A stretch of DNA of 37,749 bases from CAYJFG01 sp051881695 (GCA_051881695.1 JBJEQJ010000025.1:1-37749); one strand, 5' to 3'; shown: positions 1 through 8,852, numbered from the stretch's first letter. The notes: a model not told the origin generated them from the sequence alone. Made by a program: numbers and translations.

Positions 1-1454
1 TACCCAGCGGTAACGAACCCACAAACCCGACAACACCGACAAGCCCGACAAGCCCTACAAGCCCGACAACACCGTCAGGCGACGGAGCATATGCATACCT
101 TGCAAATACTGCAAACTGGTCAAATCCCACAGTATACGCATGGAAAACAGAGTCCGAAAAGGCGTTCGGCAACTGGCCGGGAAAGAAGCTGACAGACGCA
201 GACAAGGACGCGGCAGGAAACTACCAGGTTTATATTCCTGAGGAGTACATCGGCGGCGGTGTTGTTTTCAGCGATAACGGAAATTCAAAGAGCCTTGACC
301 TGGACATCAGCTCAGGCGAAAGCAAAATCTACGATAACTCAGCCAGAACATGGCTGGATTATGACACAAGCGCACTTAAATTCAAGAGCTTTTCAACAGA
401 CATAGCTTCTCCGCAGTATAAGGGAACAGATATTACAATATCTGCCGAAGCATCAGGCGGCGAAGGCACAATAAGCTACAAGTTCAGCGTAAAGAGCGCT
501 TCATCAACTACAGTGCTTTCGGACTACAGTATTGCAAACAACAGCGTAATATGGACTCCGCAGACAGCAGGAACATATACAATTGTAGTTGATATTAAGG
601 ACACAGCAGGAAATGAAAATTCAAAGTCAATTTCCTATGTAATTGAAGATGATGAATTAAGCGTAAAGCCTGTTCTCAAGGGCGTTACACCTGTAACAGG
701 CAGCGAAATTGAAGCAAACAAGGCTGCAACAGTAGAAGTAAAGGCAAGCGGCGGTAAGGTTGGCACAAACCTTTTATTCTACAAGGTTGCAGTAAAAGAC
801 CCTGACGGCAACGCAGTAAACACAGTTTACTACAAGACAAGCCCAAAGCTTACATTCACACCGTCTAAGCTTGGTACATATACAATAGATGTATCTGTAC
901 AGAACAGCGAAAACACAACCGTTACAAAAACCTATACTTATAAGAGCGTAGGCCAGCTTACTCCGGTTGAAGATCCGCTGGTAACAGAATTTACCGTAAA
1001 CGGTGCTGACGAAAAGCCGTCAGTTGTTGTTAGCACTTCTGCAACAATTACAGCTCGCGGTGCACAGGGAACACAGCCGTATACATATCAGTTTGCTGTA
1101 AACGGCAAGGTAGAGCAGGCTTATTCCTCAACTAACTCTTTTGTATGGACACCAAAAGCTGCTGGAACTTATACAATAGAAGTTACAATTAAGGACGCTA
1201 ACAATAAGCTTGCAAAGAAAACAATTGAGGTAACGGTTACGGATGCAGCTGAGTTTAAACGCGGCGACGTTGATATGAACGGCACTGTTAATATGAACGA
1301 TGTACTGTTAGTTCAGAAATATCTTGCAAAGATTACAACACTTTCAGAAGAACAGCTTGAAAGAGCAAGAATAACACATACAACAGGCGATCCGGTAATG
1401 AACGATGTATTACAGATTCAGAAATACCTTGCTAAGATCGTCTCAGAATTATAA
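1..1454 (+). CDS. Dockerin-bearing amylosome protein, C-terminal part (5' end outside window)
   Basis: The reading frame is open from the first bases (codons begin at position 3), so this is the 3' part of a larger gene. In order it encodes: a Thr/Pro/Ser linker of repeated PTSP/PTTP units (about 3-85); a starch-binding module resembling CBM26 (about 90-310), with the aromatic signature AYLANTANW, VYAWKTE and FGNWPGKK; three Ig-like repeats of about 90 residues, two ending in WTPxxAGTYTI and the middle one in FTPSKLGTYTI; and a C-terminal type I dockerin (about 1257-1451). Dockerin loop 1 (1266-1301) keeps the D-x-D-x-N-G pattern; loop 2 (1371-1406) lacks most calcium ligands. A dockerin would let the protein join a scaffoldin cohesin, as in the R. 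bromii amylosome. The missing N-terminal part is probably a GH13 catalytic domain, but that is inference. The next amylase gene starts 17 bases downstream with a strong ribosome site, so the two are probably co-transcribed. Confidence 0.85.
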   Translation, partial: PSGNEPTNPTTPTSPTSPTSPTTPSGDGAYAYLANTANWSNPTVYAWKTESEKAFGNWPGKKLTDADKDAAGNYQVYIPEEYIGGGVVFSDNGNSKSLDLDISSGESKIYDNSARTWLDYDTSALKFKSFSTDIASPQYKGTDITISAEASGGEGTISYKFSVKSASSTTVLSDYSIANNSVIWTPQTAGTYTIVVDIKDTAGNENSKSISYVIEDDELSVKPVLKGVTPVTGSEIEANKAATVEVKASGGKVGTNLLFYKVAVKDPDGNAVNTVYYKTSPKLTFTPSKLGTYTIDVSVQNSENTTVTKTYTYKSVGQLTPVEDPLVTEFTVNGADEKPSVVVSTSATITARGAQGTQPYTYQFAVNGKVEQAYSSTNSFVWTPKAAGTYTIEVTIKDANNKLAKKTIEVTVTDAAEFKRGDVDMNGTVNMNDVLLVQKYLAKITTLSEEQLERARITHTTGDPVMNDVLQIQKYLAKIVSEL

Positions 1455-1471
1455 GCAGGAGGTAATTTATA

Positions 1472-3859
1472 ATGAAAAGATGTAAAAAGATTATCGCACT
1501 GCTTTTAACAATAGCGCTGCTGGTTTCAGTAGCAGTTATATCTGTAAACGCAGTGCAGACAAGCGACGAGAGCGCATCTGCCGGTGAAAAGATTATAGTT
1601 CACTATAAGGCTACAGGCACTTCTGTTCCTACAATTTACTATTGGAACAGCCTGCCTACAAATATTGAAACAGCATATCCCGGCCCTGCCATGACAAAGG
1701 ATACTGCTCAGGGCGACGGCTGGTACACCTACTCCTTCCAAGAGGGCTTAACAAAGGTTAATATGCTGTTTATTGAAAACGGCGTACAAAGCAAAGAGCT
1801 TACAAGAAGCGGTGCGGGTGAATATTGGTATGCCAACAACAAGTGGTACAGCAAAAACCCCGACTACATTTCTGAGTATGAGAGATCAGACCTTAGAGAA
1901 GACACAATCTACTTTGTTATAACAACTCGTTTTTACGACGGCAACACAGGCAATAACGTTCACTGTTGGGAAGACAGCAAAGCCGGCAACCCGGACAGTG
2001 ATACTCCTTGGAGAGGCGACTTCCAGGGTCTTATCGATAAGCTCGATTACATAAAGGCTTTAGGCTTCAGCGCAATCTGGATTACTCCTGTTGTAACAAA
2101 CGGAAGCGGATATGACTATCACGGCTACCATGCATTTGACTTCAGCACAGTAGACGTTCGTTATGAGTCTGAGGGCGCTACATATCAGGATTTGATTGAC
2201 GCTGTTCACGACAAGGGAATGAAGCTTATTCAGGACGTTGTATGGCAGCACACAGGTAACTTTGGTGAAGCAACCTTTGAGCCTTTGTTTGACAAGGTTT
2301 ACAACTCTATTCAGGATTTAGGTGACATTGAAAAATCAATGATTCCTAACGAGAGACTGCTTAGCGAATATGGTCTTTCAAGCGCTGAGGAATACTATGC
2401 TCAGCCCGGAGGAACACAGCACGAACAAAGACTTAGAATTATGAAGGATACGGATATTAAAGCGAATAACCACGCGGCAAGCGATTATAACGGCTTTGTG
2501 GCAAGTATTCCGCTTGATAAGGCAGAATATGACAGAGTTTCTCATTCCGATAAGTACAACGCAAATAACTATTATCACAATGCTTATTGGAGAAGCTACA
2601 ACTGGGACGACTATGCAACAAAGTATTCTCAGATAGCAGGCGACTGCGTAGATCTCAATACAGAGAACCCGGAAGTACTCAATAAGATTGTTGATATATA
2701 CAGCGATTATATCAAAATGGGTGTTGACGCATTCCGTGTAGATACTTTAAGACATATGTCAAGACTTTCATTGAACGCACAGGTTCTTGACCAGCTTAAT
2801 GCAGTTGGCGGTGAAGGCTTCTATATGTTTGGCGAGGCTTGCACAAGGCACACAGATGTGTGGTACAGAGGTATGGCAAGTGAGTCTGCTCCGTTCTATA
2901 CTTGGGATGAGCCTGATGATTCATACCTGAGCAGATGGAAGTTCAGCGGCTCAGATCCTGACACGGTTGCAAACAACCTGGATCTTACACTTGACCACTG
3001 GATTGATAATTATAACCCGTCAGAGCAGCCGACAAGCGATAATGCATTCTTAAACGGAAACGAATATCACGAGCCGGATTACAGTCAGGCTTCCGGTATG
3101 GGCGTAATTGACTTTGCAATGCACTGGAACTTCGGTTCTGCATCCGGCGCATTTAATGTTGCAAAATCAGGAGATAAGTATTATAACGACGCTACATGGA
3201 ATGTAGTATATGTTGACTCTCACGACTACGGTCCGGGTAATGATACCAGATACAACGGTGGTACAGATAGTTGGGCAGAGAATATGAGCCTTATGTTTAC
3301 TTTCCGTGGAATTCCTTGCTTATACTACGGTAGTGAAGTTGAATTCCAGGGTGGTGTAATTATGGATAAGGGACCTGAGCTTCCGTTGTCTGATACAGGT
3401 CGTGCATACTTTGGTGATAATATTCAGGGTAACGTAACAGCAACCGACTTCAGCGAATATACGGCAAGCGGCAAAGTAGTAGCATATACTCTTAATAAGC
3501 CTCTTGCAAAGCATGTTCAAAGACTTAACAAGATTAGAAGAGCTATTCCGGCGCTGCAAAAGGGACAGTACTCAACTCAGGGCGTAACAGGCAATATGTG
3601 CTTTAAGCGTGCTTATAAAAACGCAGAAGAAGGAATTAACAGCTTTGTATGCGTAGCAGTTACTAATGCCGCTACCTTTACAGGTATTCCTAACGGTACA
3701 TATATTGACGCTGTAACAGGTACTTCTCAGACAGTTACAGACGGAACTCTTAAAATTGCTGCACCCGGTAAGGGCAACTTAAGAGCATATGTATTAAGCT
3801 CTAACGGCTATACCGGAATCGATGGCAAAATCGGTACAGACGGAACATACTTAAAGTAA
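1472..3859 (+). CDS. Secreted GH13 alpha-amylase with N-terminal starch-binding-like module
   Basis: 795 aa. It has a signal peptide (basic MKRCKK, hydrophobic core to about residue 24, then VNAVQ). Residues about 40-130 look like a starch-binding module (VHYKATG, IYYWNS, GDGWYTYSF, EYWYANNKWY). The GH13 barrel follows from about residue 145 (DTIYFVITTRFYDG). The four conserved regions are visible: DVVWQH (255-260), GVDAFRVDTLRH with nucleophile D424, FGEACT with acid/base E455, and VDSHD with D585 as transition-state stabiliser. The product should be an extracellular endo-acting alpha-1,4-glucanase on starch or maltodextrin. There is no dockerin, unlike the gene just upstream; the protein ends in GKIGTDGTYLK. 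The ATG is preceded by AGGAGG at good spacing, and a terminator follows at 3910. The exact GH13 subfamily cannot be set by eye. Confidence 0.93.
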   Translation: MKRCKKIIALLLTIALLVSVAVISVNAVQTSDESASAGEKIIVHYKATGTSVPTIYYWNSLPTNIETAYPGPAMTKDTAQGDGWYTYSFQEGLTKVNMLFIENGVQSKELTRSGAGEYWYANNKWYSKNPDYISEYERSDLREDTIYFVITTRFYDGNTGNNVHCWEDSKAGNPDSDTPWRGDFQGLIDKLDYIKALGFSAIWITPVVTNGSGYDYHGYHAFDFSTVDVRYESEGATYQDLIDAVHDKGMKLIQDVVWQHTGNFGEATFEPLFDKVYNSIQDLGDIEKSMIPNERLLSEYGLSSAEEYYAQPGGTQHEQRLRIMKDTDIKANNHAASDYNGFVASIPLDKAEYDRVSHSDKYNANNYYHNAYWRSYNWDDYATKYSQIAGDCVDLNTENPEVLNKIVDIYSDYIKMGVDAFRVDTLRHMSRLSLNAQVLDQLNAVGGEGFYMFGEACTRHTDVWYRGMASESAPFYTWDEPDDSYLSRWKFSGSDPDTVANNLDLTLDHWIDNYNPSEQPTSDNAFLNGNEYHEPDYSQASGMGVIDFAMHWNFGSASGAFNVAKSGDKYYNDATWNVVYVDSHDYGPGNDTRYNGGTDSWAENMSLMFTFRGIPCLYYGSEVEFQGGVIMDKGPELPLSDTGRAYFGDNIQGNVTATDFSEYTASGKVVAYTLNKPLAKHVQRLNKIRRAIPALQKGQYSTQGVTGNMCFKRAYKNAEEGINSFVCVAVTNAATFTGIPNGTYIDAVTGTSQTVTDGTLKIAAPGKGNLRAYVLSSNGYTGIDGKIGTDGTYLK

Positions 3860-3909
3860 TTTAAGCAGTTGTAATATTATATTCTGTGTTTAATCAACAG
3901 ATAAAACTT

Positions 3910-3940
3910 GCGGCGGAGATTATCTCCGCCGCATAATTTA
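3910..3940 (+). terminator. Terminator after the amylase gene
   Basis: Perfect 10-bp GC-rich stem GCGGCGGAGA / TCTCCGCCGC (3910-3919 and 3923-3932) with a 3-base loop, followed by an AT-rich but not pure-T tail. It lies 50 bases after the amylase stop codon and separates the amylase unit from add. Confidence 0.75.
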
Positions 3941-4036
3941 TTTATCGGAAAGCAGATAACTTATCTTGAATCTTTCTGCTGCGCTTTGCCGTTACCCTCT
4001 CCAAATTATCGTTTTGAAAGGAGCACATAAAATAAA

Positions 4037-5005
4037 ATGATTGACCTGCATATGCATTTAGATGGTTCTCTTACGCCGAAAACAATTACTGCACTTGCAA
4101 AACAACAAGGCTGCTCGCTGCCTACTGAAGACGAGTCTGAATTGAAAAAGTTCTTATCTGCACCTCCTGACTGCTCCGACCTTACAGAATATTTAAAATG
4201 CTTTGAGTTACCTTTGGCACTTCTGCAAACACAAGAAGCCTTGACCTTTGCTGCACAGGAGCTTATGAAAGAGCTTGAAAGACAGAATATGATTTATGCA
4301 GAGGTGCGCTTTGCTCCTCAGCTGCATACCCAAAATGGGCTGTCTATGAAGAAAGCAGTAGAGGCGGTAGTAAACGGCCTTCGCAGCAGTAAGGTGGAAA
4401 GCAACCTGATATTATGCTGTATGCGAGGCTGTAATAATAAAGAGGAAAATTTTAAAACAGTAGAGCTTGCTTCAGAATATATTGGCAGGGGAGTAGCCGC
4501 AATAGACCTTGCAGGAGATGAAGCAAAATATAAAACAAGGGATTTTGAGTATATTTTCTCTTTCGCTAAAGCGCATAACATACCCTTTACTATCCACGCA
4601 GGAGAAGCCGATGGCGTAAGCAGTATTCGCAGTGCCATTGATTTTGGTGCAAAGCGCATAGGTCACGGTGTGCGGGCTTATGAAAGCAAGGAGCTTATGC
4701 AGGAAATAGCAAAAAAGGGGATAACCCTTGAGATATGCTACAGCAGCAATCTTACAACAAAAGCAGTAAGCAGCGCTGTGGCTTATCCAATAAAGCTGTT
4801 TTTGCAGCACGGAATAAAAATATGTATAAATACAGATAACTTAACTGTGTCAGACACAAGTATACAAAAAGAGTTTTCTCTTCTTCGCCGTGATTTTAAT
4901 ATAAGCAAAGAGCAGCAGCTTGAATTTTTGCTAAATGCTGCAGACGCCTCTTTTGCAGATGATAAAACAAAGGCAAGGCTGAAAAAATTGTGTACTGAAC
5001 TGTAA
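4037..5005 (+). CDS. add: Adenosine deaminase
   Basis: 322 aa, the usual length for the family. It deaminates adenosine (and deoxyadenosine) to inosine in purine salvage, in the cytoplasm. Metal and catalytic residues are visible: H5 and H7 in LHMHLDG, HAGE with H187 and catalytic E190, GHG with H210, and NTDN with zinc ligand D267. The residue after D267 is Asn where the classical enzymes have a second Asp (NTDDP); I recall NTDN in other Gram-positive members, so this is probably not a defect. The start is ATG 4037 behind AAAGGAG at 4017-4023, a rather long 13-base spacing. The gene stands alone between two terminators. Confidence 0.92.
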   Translation: MIDLHMHLDGSLTPKTITALAKQQGCSLPTEDESELKKFLSAPPDCSDLTEYLKCFELPLALLQTQEALTFAAQELMKELERQNMIYAEVRFAPQLHTQNGLSMKKAVEAVVNGLRSSKVESNLILCCMRGCNNKEENFKTVELASEYIGRGVAAIDLAGDEAKYKTRDFEYIFSFAKAHNIPFTIHAGEADGVSSIRSAIDFGAKRIGHGVRAYESKELMQEIAKKGITLEICYSSNLTTKAVSSAVAYPIKLFLQHGIKICINTDNLTVSDTSIQKEFSLLRRDFNISKEQQLEFLLNAADASFADDKTKARLKKLCTEL

Positions 5006-5032
5006 CTAACATACAACTTTCGCAGAATTAAC

Positions 5033-5062
5033 GCTCCGATGCTTTTTGCCTCGGAGCTTTTT
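5033..5062 (+). terminator. Terminator of add
   Basis: GCTCCGA (5033-5039) pairs with TCGGAGC (5051-5057), and five T's follow at once. It lies 28 bases after the add stop and between converging genes (sigF ends at 5099 on the other strand). Confidence 0.8.
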
Positions 5063-5098
5063 CTATAATATATTTAGCTTATTATACAAATGGTATAA

Positions 5099-5764
5099 TT
5101 ATACAACCAGCTTTTTGCGCATTGCGAGCAATATTTTTTTCTCTCTGCGGGAAATCTGCACCTGTGTTGTAGAAAGAATTTCTGCAGTTTGCGACTGTGT
5201 CTTGTTTTTGAAAAAGCGCAGTGTAATAAGCTTTTTGTCCTCTTCGTCAAGCTCGTCTATAATCTGCTCCAAGGATAAAAGCTCGGTAAGCTTTTCCTCC
5301 GGCGTTTCAGTCGGAATGTCAATTTGAAGGCTGCTGTCATCATTTGCAGAAAGGCTTACAGGCAAAGCGGAGGCATTTAATGCTTCTGCCGCTTTTTCCG
5401 GCGTGGTATTGAGTATTTCTGCAAGCTCGTTTATGGTAGGCTCTCGCCCGAAGCTTGCAATAAAGCCAGAAATCTCTCTTGTGGCTTTTAATGACAGCTC
5501 CTTTAAGCTTCTGCTTACTTTAACTGCACCGCCGTCACGGAAGAGCCTTTTAATTTCTCCCAGTATTACAGGGACTGCGTAGGTAGAAAACTTAAAGCCC
5601 TTCTCCTCGTCAAAGTTATCCACAGCCTTTACAAGCCCTAAGCAGCCTGCGCCGAACAGGTCGTCATATTCAATTCCTCTGCCCTTAAAACGCTTTGCGC
5701 AGGCATGCACAAGACCTAAGTTTTCGTTAATTGCGACTTCACGCTTATCATTCTTATTCATCAT
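5099..5764 (-). CDS. sigF: RNA polymerase forespore sigma factor SigF
   Basis: 221 aa. Sigma-70 family protein with region 2 (RGIEYDDLFGAGCLGLVKAV, then FDEEKGFKFSTYA), a short region 3, and region 4 with a helix-turn-helix near the C-terminus (TQSQTAEILSTTQVQISRREKKIL). It should direct early forespore transcription and be held inactive by SpoIIAB until SpoIIAA is dephosphorylated. The sequence alone could also fit SigG; the position as third gene after spoIIAA and spoIIAB decides for SigF. It overlaps the end of spoIIAB by 11 bases and has only a weak ribosome site, so translation is probably coupled. MM at the N-terminus leaves a one-codon ambiguity in the start. Confidence 0.93.
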   Translation of the reverse strand: MMNKNDKREVAINENLGLVHACAKRFKGRGIEYDDLFGAGCLGLVKAVDNFDEEKGFKFSTYAVPVILGEIKRLFRDGGAVKVSRSLKELSLKATREISGFIASFGREPTINELAEILNTTPEKAAEALNASALPVSLSANDDSSLQIDIPTETPEEKLTELLSLEQIIDELDEEDKKLITLRFFKNKTQSQTAEILSTTQVQISRREKKILLAMRKKLVV

Positions 5765-6188
5765 TTTCAGAAAGATACTTTGTCATAGTAACGGTTGTTC
5801 CCTTTCCGCACGAGGAGCTTACCCTTAGCTTGTCCGTGAAGCTTTGCATAACGGCAAACCCAAGCCCTGCGCGCTCGTCACCGCCCGTTGTAAAAAGCGG
5901 CTCCATTGCCTTTTTTATATCCTCAATTCCGCACCCCTTGTCACGCACCTTTACTACAAGCTTTCTGCCGTCAAATATTTGTGCAGTTATGTATATAATG
6001 CCCTGACTATCCTTATATGCATGAACAATGCAGTTAGTTACAGCCTCAGACACAGCAGTTTTAATATCTGCCATTTCGCTTATTGTGGGGTCAAGCTGTA
6101 AAATAAAAGCGGATACTGCACTGCGTGCAAAGCTCTCATTTGTACTTTTGCTTACAAAGCTTAATTTCATTTCGTTTATCGGCTTCAT
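5754..6188 (-). CDS. spoIIAB: Anti-sigma F factor and serine kinase SpoIIAB
   Basis: 144 aa GHKL-fold kinase, the normal length. It shows the N-box (AVSEAVTNCIVHAY), G1 box (VRDKGCGIEDI) and G2-like segment (TGGDERAGLGFAVM). It binds SigF and phosphorylates SpoIIAA on a serine, so it is the switch of the forespore programme. The ATG overlaps the spoIIAA stop by 4 bases and its 3' end overlaps sigF by 11 bases; this is the classic spoIIA order AA-AB-sigF. Confidence 0.95.
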   Translation of the reverse strand: MKPINEMKLSFVSKSTNESFARSAVSAFILQLDPTISEMADIKTAVSEAVTNCIVHAYKDSQGIIYITAQIFDGRKLVVKVRDKGCGIEDIKKAMEPLFTTGGDERAGLGFAVMQSFTDKLRVSSSCGKGTTVTMTKYLSENDE

Positions 6189-6514
6189 AGCTTCACATCC
6201 TTTACCTTGTATTCCAAAACTCCAAGCGCACCTACACCGGAAAGCTCAATTAACCTTTGAAGATGCCTTGGTACGTTTACTACCTTTACATAACCGCCCA
6301 AAAGCCTCATAAGACGGTACCTGCCCATAATCAGTCCGATTGCGGAGCTGTCCATAAACTGCACCGAGCCAAAGTCAAGCTTTAGCAAAGCCGGGTGCAT
6401 ACTCTCAGCCTTGCTGTCTATATCCTTTCTTATTTCTCTTGCTGTGTGGTGGTCTATTTCTCCGCTTAAAAAGGCGGTCATTTCGCCGTTCTCACAGCTT
6501 ATTTGCACATTCAT
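6185..6514 (-). CDS. spoIIAA: Anti-anti-sigma factor SpoIIAA (STAS domain)
   Basis: 109 aa from the chosen start. It is a STAS-domain protein with the phosphorylation motif FMDSSAIGLIMGRY, matching the FMDSSGxG site around the Ser phosphorylated by SpoIIAB. When dephosphorylated it frees SigF from SpoIIAB. A longer reading from TTG at 6538 would place AAAGGAG inside the gene, so ATG 6514 is the better start; the spacing from GGAG is then about 14 bases. First gene of the spoIIA operon, behind a terminator that isolates it from folC. A SigH promoter is expected from the family, but I could not identify one with confidence. Confidence 0.93.
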   Translation of the reverse strand: MNVQISCENGEMTAFLSGEIDHHTAREIRKDIDSKAESMHPALLKLDFGSVQFMDSSAIGLIMGRYRLMRLLGGYVKVVNVPRHLQRLIELSGVGALGVLEYKVKDVKL

Positions 6515-6574
6515 TTTTATTCGGTAAACTCCTTTCAAAATTATTATTCCCGGATTTTGTCAAAATATGCAATA

Positions 6575-6609
6575 AAAAATCACCTATCATAAGATAGATG
6601 ATTTTTTTG
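6575..6609 (-). terminator. Terminator between folC and the spoIIA operon
   Basis: AAAAAATCA-C-CTATC pairs with GATAG-A-TGATTTTTT around a short ATAA loop. Read on the minus strand the 3' arm ends in a T-run, as in an intrinsic terminator for the folC-side transcript. It separates housekeeping and sporulation units. Confidence 0.65.
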
Positions 6610-6634
6610 TTGTATTTGCATATGCATATTCGGT

Positions 6635-6667
6635 AAATCATCTACTAATAGTAATAATAGATGATTT
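6635..6667. repeat. Second hairpin with the same arm sequence
   Basis: AAATCATCTA (6635-6644) pairs with TAGATGATTT (6658-6667), with a 13-base loop. The arm nearly repeats the arm of the hairpin at 6575-6609 (both contain ATAGATGATTTT-like sequence). It has no T-run on the minus strand. The role is unknown; it may be a duplicated remnant of the terminator. Confidence 0.5.
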
Positions 6668-6710
6668 TATCAAAATTTTTTATCGAATACAGTTGTCAAA
6701 TTTTATATAT

Positions 6711-8000
6711 TTATGACTGCCCTTTAAGCTCCCTTAACAGCATTGGGCGAAGTTCACCGGCAAGATAAAGCGAGCCGCATATTATCACTCCGTCATTATC
6801 TGAGCATTTTGAAAGGGCATATTTAACTGCTTTCTGCTTGTCGATGTACGGCGTTACCTTGTCAAAATACGGATTTGCAGCATTTGCCAAATCCTTGCAG
6901 TCAAGCGCACGCTTATTGTCCGGAGTAACTGTAATAACCTCGGTGAAAAGACCCTTTATATAATGCAGAGATTTCTCAAAGTCCTTGTCTTTTAGCATAC
7001 CCATAATGCAAATAAGCTTCTTGCCGTCTGCGTTTTCCTTTATAAAGCGTGCAAGGGAGCGCAGCCCGTCCGGGTTGTGTGCACCGTCCAGCAGAACTAT
7101 GGGGGAGGAGGATAGAAGCTCGAGCCTGGCAGGTAAAAAAGCCTTCTCAAAGCCTCTTTGTATATGCTCCTGCTTTATGTCAAAGCCCTGCGCTTTTACA
7201 GCCTTAAGCGCAGTCAAAGCCGTTTTTGCGTTTTTAATCTGATGGCTGCCTGAAAACTTCGTTTTAATTGCATAGCCATTATAAATGAATTTACTTCCGC
7301 TTATTGAGTACGAAACAGATGTAACATCTGCGTTTTCTGCATTTATAAATTCATTGCATTTCTCCTTACAGGTTGCAAGCACAATATCATCAACATTTTT
7401 TTGCTGCGGGTAAAACACCGTATGACCGTTTGGTTTAATAATTCCGCACTTTTCTCTTGCAATTTCCTCATATGTGCTGCCGAGCACTGCAGTGTGGTCT
7501 AAGCTTATTGATGTTATCACACTTGCAAGCGGCGTGCTTATTACGTTTGTGGAATCATACAATCCGCCCAGCCCTGTCTCCAGAACAACAACATCACATT
7601 TTTTCTCTGCAAAATATTCAAACGCTATTGCAGTAATAAGCTCAAACTCAGTAATAATATCGCCGTTTTTTGCCATATCCTCAACAACGGGAAATATTTT
7701 ATCTGTAAGTACAGAAAGCTCCTCGTGGCTTATCATTTCGTTGTTAATCTGTATTCTTTCACAAAAATCTATTATAAACGGAGAGATAAAAAGCCCTGTT
7801 TTGTACCCTGCCTCTTTAAGTGTATATGCAATCATTGTGCAAACCGAGCCTTTGCCGTTTGTTCCTGCAACGTGTATATATTTGCATTTGTTCTGCGGAT
7901 TTCCTATGCGGTCAAGCAGCTTGGATATTTCTTCAAGACCGGGACGTGAGCCAAAGCGCAGAAGAGAATTTATTTTTTGTATTGCCTCGCAGTAAATCAT
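6711..8000 (-). CDS. folC: Bifunctional folylpolyglutamate / dihydrofolate synthase
   Basis: 429 aa, normal for FolC. It adds glutamate to folates (and may join dihydropteroate with glutamate) using ATP. It shows the Mur-ligase-type P-loop GTNGKGS (46-52), the substrate loop LFISPFIIDFCERIQIN, the central domain motif SISLDHTAVLGST, and the C-terminal domain start LLDGAHNPDG. ATG at 8000 is preceded by AAGAAGG. It follows rsmI by 24 bases on the same strand and closes the holB-to-folC block before the terminator at 6575. Confidence 0.94.
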   Translation of the reverse strand: MIYCEAIQKINSLLRFGSRPGLEEISKLLDRIGNPQNKCKYIHVAGTNGKGSVCTMIAYTLKEAGYKTGLFISPFIIDFCERIQINNEMISHEELSVLTDKIFPVVEDMAKNGDIITEFELITAIAFEYFAEKKCDVVVLETGLGGLYDSTNVISTPLASVITSISLDHTAVLGSTYEEIAREKCGIIKPNGHTVFYPQQKNVDDIVLATCKEKCNEFINAENADVTSVSYSISGSKFIYNGYAIKTKFSGSHQIKNAKTALTALKAVKAQGFDIKQEHIQRGFEKAFLPARLELLSSSPIVLLDGAHNPDGLRSLARFIKENADGKKLICIMGMLKDKDFEKSLHYIKGLFTEVITVTPDNKRALDCKDLANAANPYFDKVTPYIDKQKAVKYALSKCSDNDGVIICGSLYLAGELRPMLLRELKGQS

Positions 8001-8024
8001 TTTAAACCTTCTTTATAAGTAATT

Positions 8025-8852
8025 TTATTCACAAGATATAGCCTTGTAAATATCTCCCTTTTTTATGCCGGTAAGCTTTGACGCTTCCTTTGCGGCAGAA
8101 GAGGCAGACATTCCGCTTTCTATTTGTTCTTTAGCAATTTTTACAGCCTGTTCAAGCGTAAATTCTTCCTCCGGGGAAGGCTGAGCACCGTGTATTACAA
8201 GCACCACCTCACCCTTAATACTACCGTCGGTGTAGTTTTCGGCGGCATATTTCAATGTAGTGTGTATACATTCCTCGTGTATTTTCGTAAGCTCTCTTAC
8301 TATTGAAATTTCTCTGTCACCGAGAGCCTTGTACATATCTGTAAGCGTATTCGGAAGCTTGTGCGGCGCTTCATAAAATATCATGGTTCTCTGCTCGTTT
8401 TTAATGCTTTCCAGGTGCTCGCGGCGGCTTTTTTTATTAACGCTTAAAAAACCCTCAAACGTAAAACGTCCTGTAGGAAGCGAAGAAAGCGCCAAAGCGG
8501 TAACAAGTGCGCTGGGACCCGGTACAGTAGCCGTTTTTATACCCTTATCACGGCACTGCCGCACAAGGTCCTCACCGGGGTCGGATATCGCCGGCATACC
8601 TGCGTCTGTAACTAATGCACAGCTTTCTCCATCTTCAAGCCTCTTGCAGATAATTTCTCCTCGCTGGGTTTTGTTGTGCTCATGGTAGCTTACCATAGGA
8701 GTTTTAATATCAAAGTGATTAAGCAGCTTAACTGTTACTCTTGTGTCCTCCGCAGCAATAAAGTCAACTTCTCTAAGCGTTTGCACAGCTCTTGGGGAAA
8801 AGTCGCCTAAATTACCTATCGGCGTTCCCACTATATATAATATTCCACTCAT
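8025..8852 (-). CDS. rsmI: 16S rRNA (cytidine1402-2'-O)-methyltransferase
   Basis: 275 aa, typical for RsmI (YabC/YraL family). It uses SAM to methylate the ribose of C1402 in the ribosomal decoding centre. It has the tetrapyrrole-methylase fold start ILYIVGTPIGNLGD, then AAEDTRVTVKLLNHF, ALVTDAGMPAISDPGE, PGPSALVTALALSSLPTGRF and FYEAPHKLP, all typical. ATG follows AAGGAG with 6-base spacing. It sits between the trmN6-like gene (27 bases upstream) and folC, the order yabB-yabC known from Bacillus. Confidence 0.95.
   Translation of the reverse strand: MSGILYIVGTPIGNLGDFSPRAVQTLREVDFIAAEDTRVTVKLLNHFDIKTPMVSYHEHNKTQRGEIICKRLEDGESCALVTDAGMPAISDPGEDLVRQCRDKGIKTATVPGPSALVTALALSSLPTGRFTFEGFLSVNKKSRREHLESIKNEQRTMIFYEAPHKLPNTLTDMYKALGDREISIVRELTKIHEECIHTTLKYAAENYTDGSIKGEVVLVIHGAQPSPEEEFTLEQAVKIAKEQIESGMSASSAAKEASKLTGIKKGDIYKAISCE

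Noticed and set aside
1..90. Short tandem repeats of ACAAGCCCGACA type at the window start, like a satellite or CRISPR
   Set aside because: They are in frame and encode a Thr/Pro/Ser linker; there are no spacers of constant length.
1371..1406. A sequencing frameshift as the cause of the odd dockerin loop
   Set aside because: The loop length is exactly 12 codons and the frame is intact on both sides; the other frames do not give a better loop.
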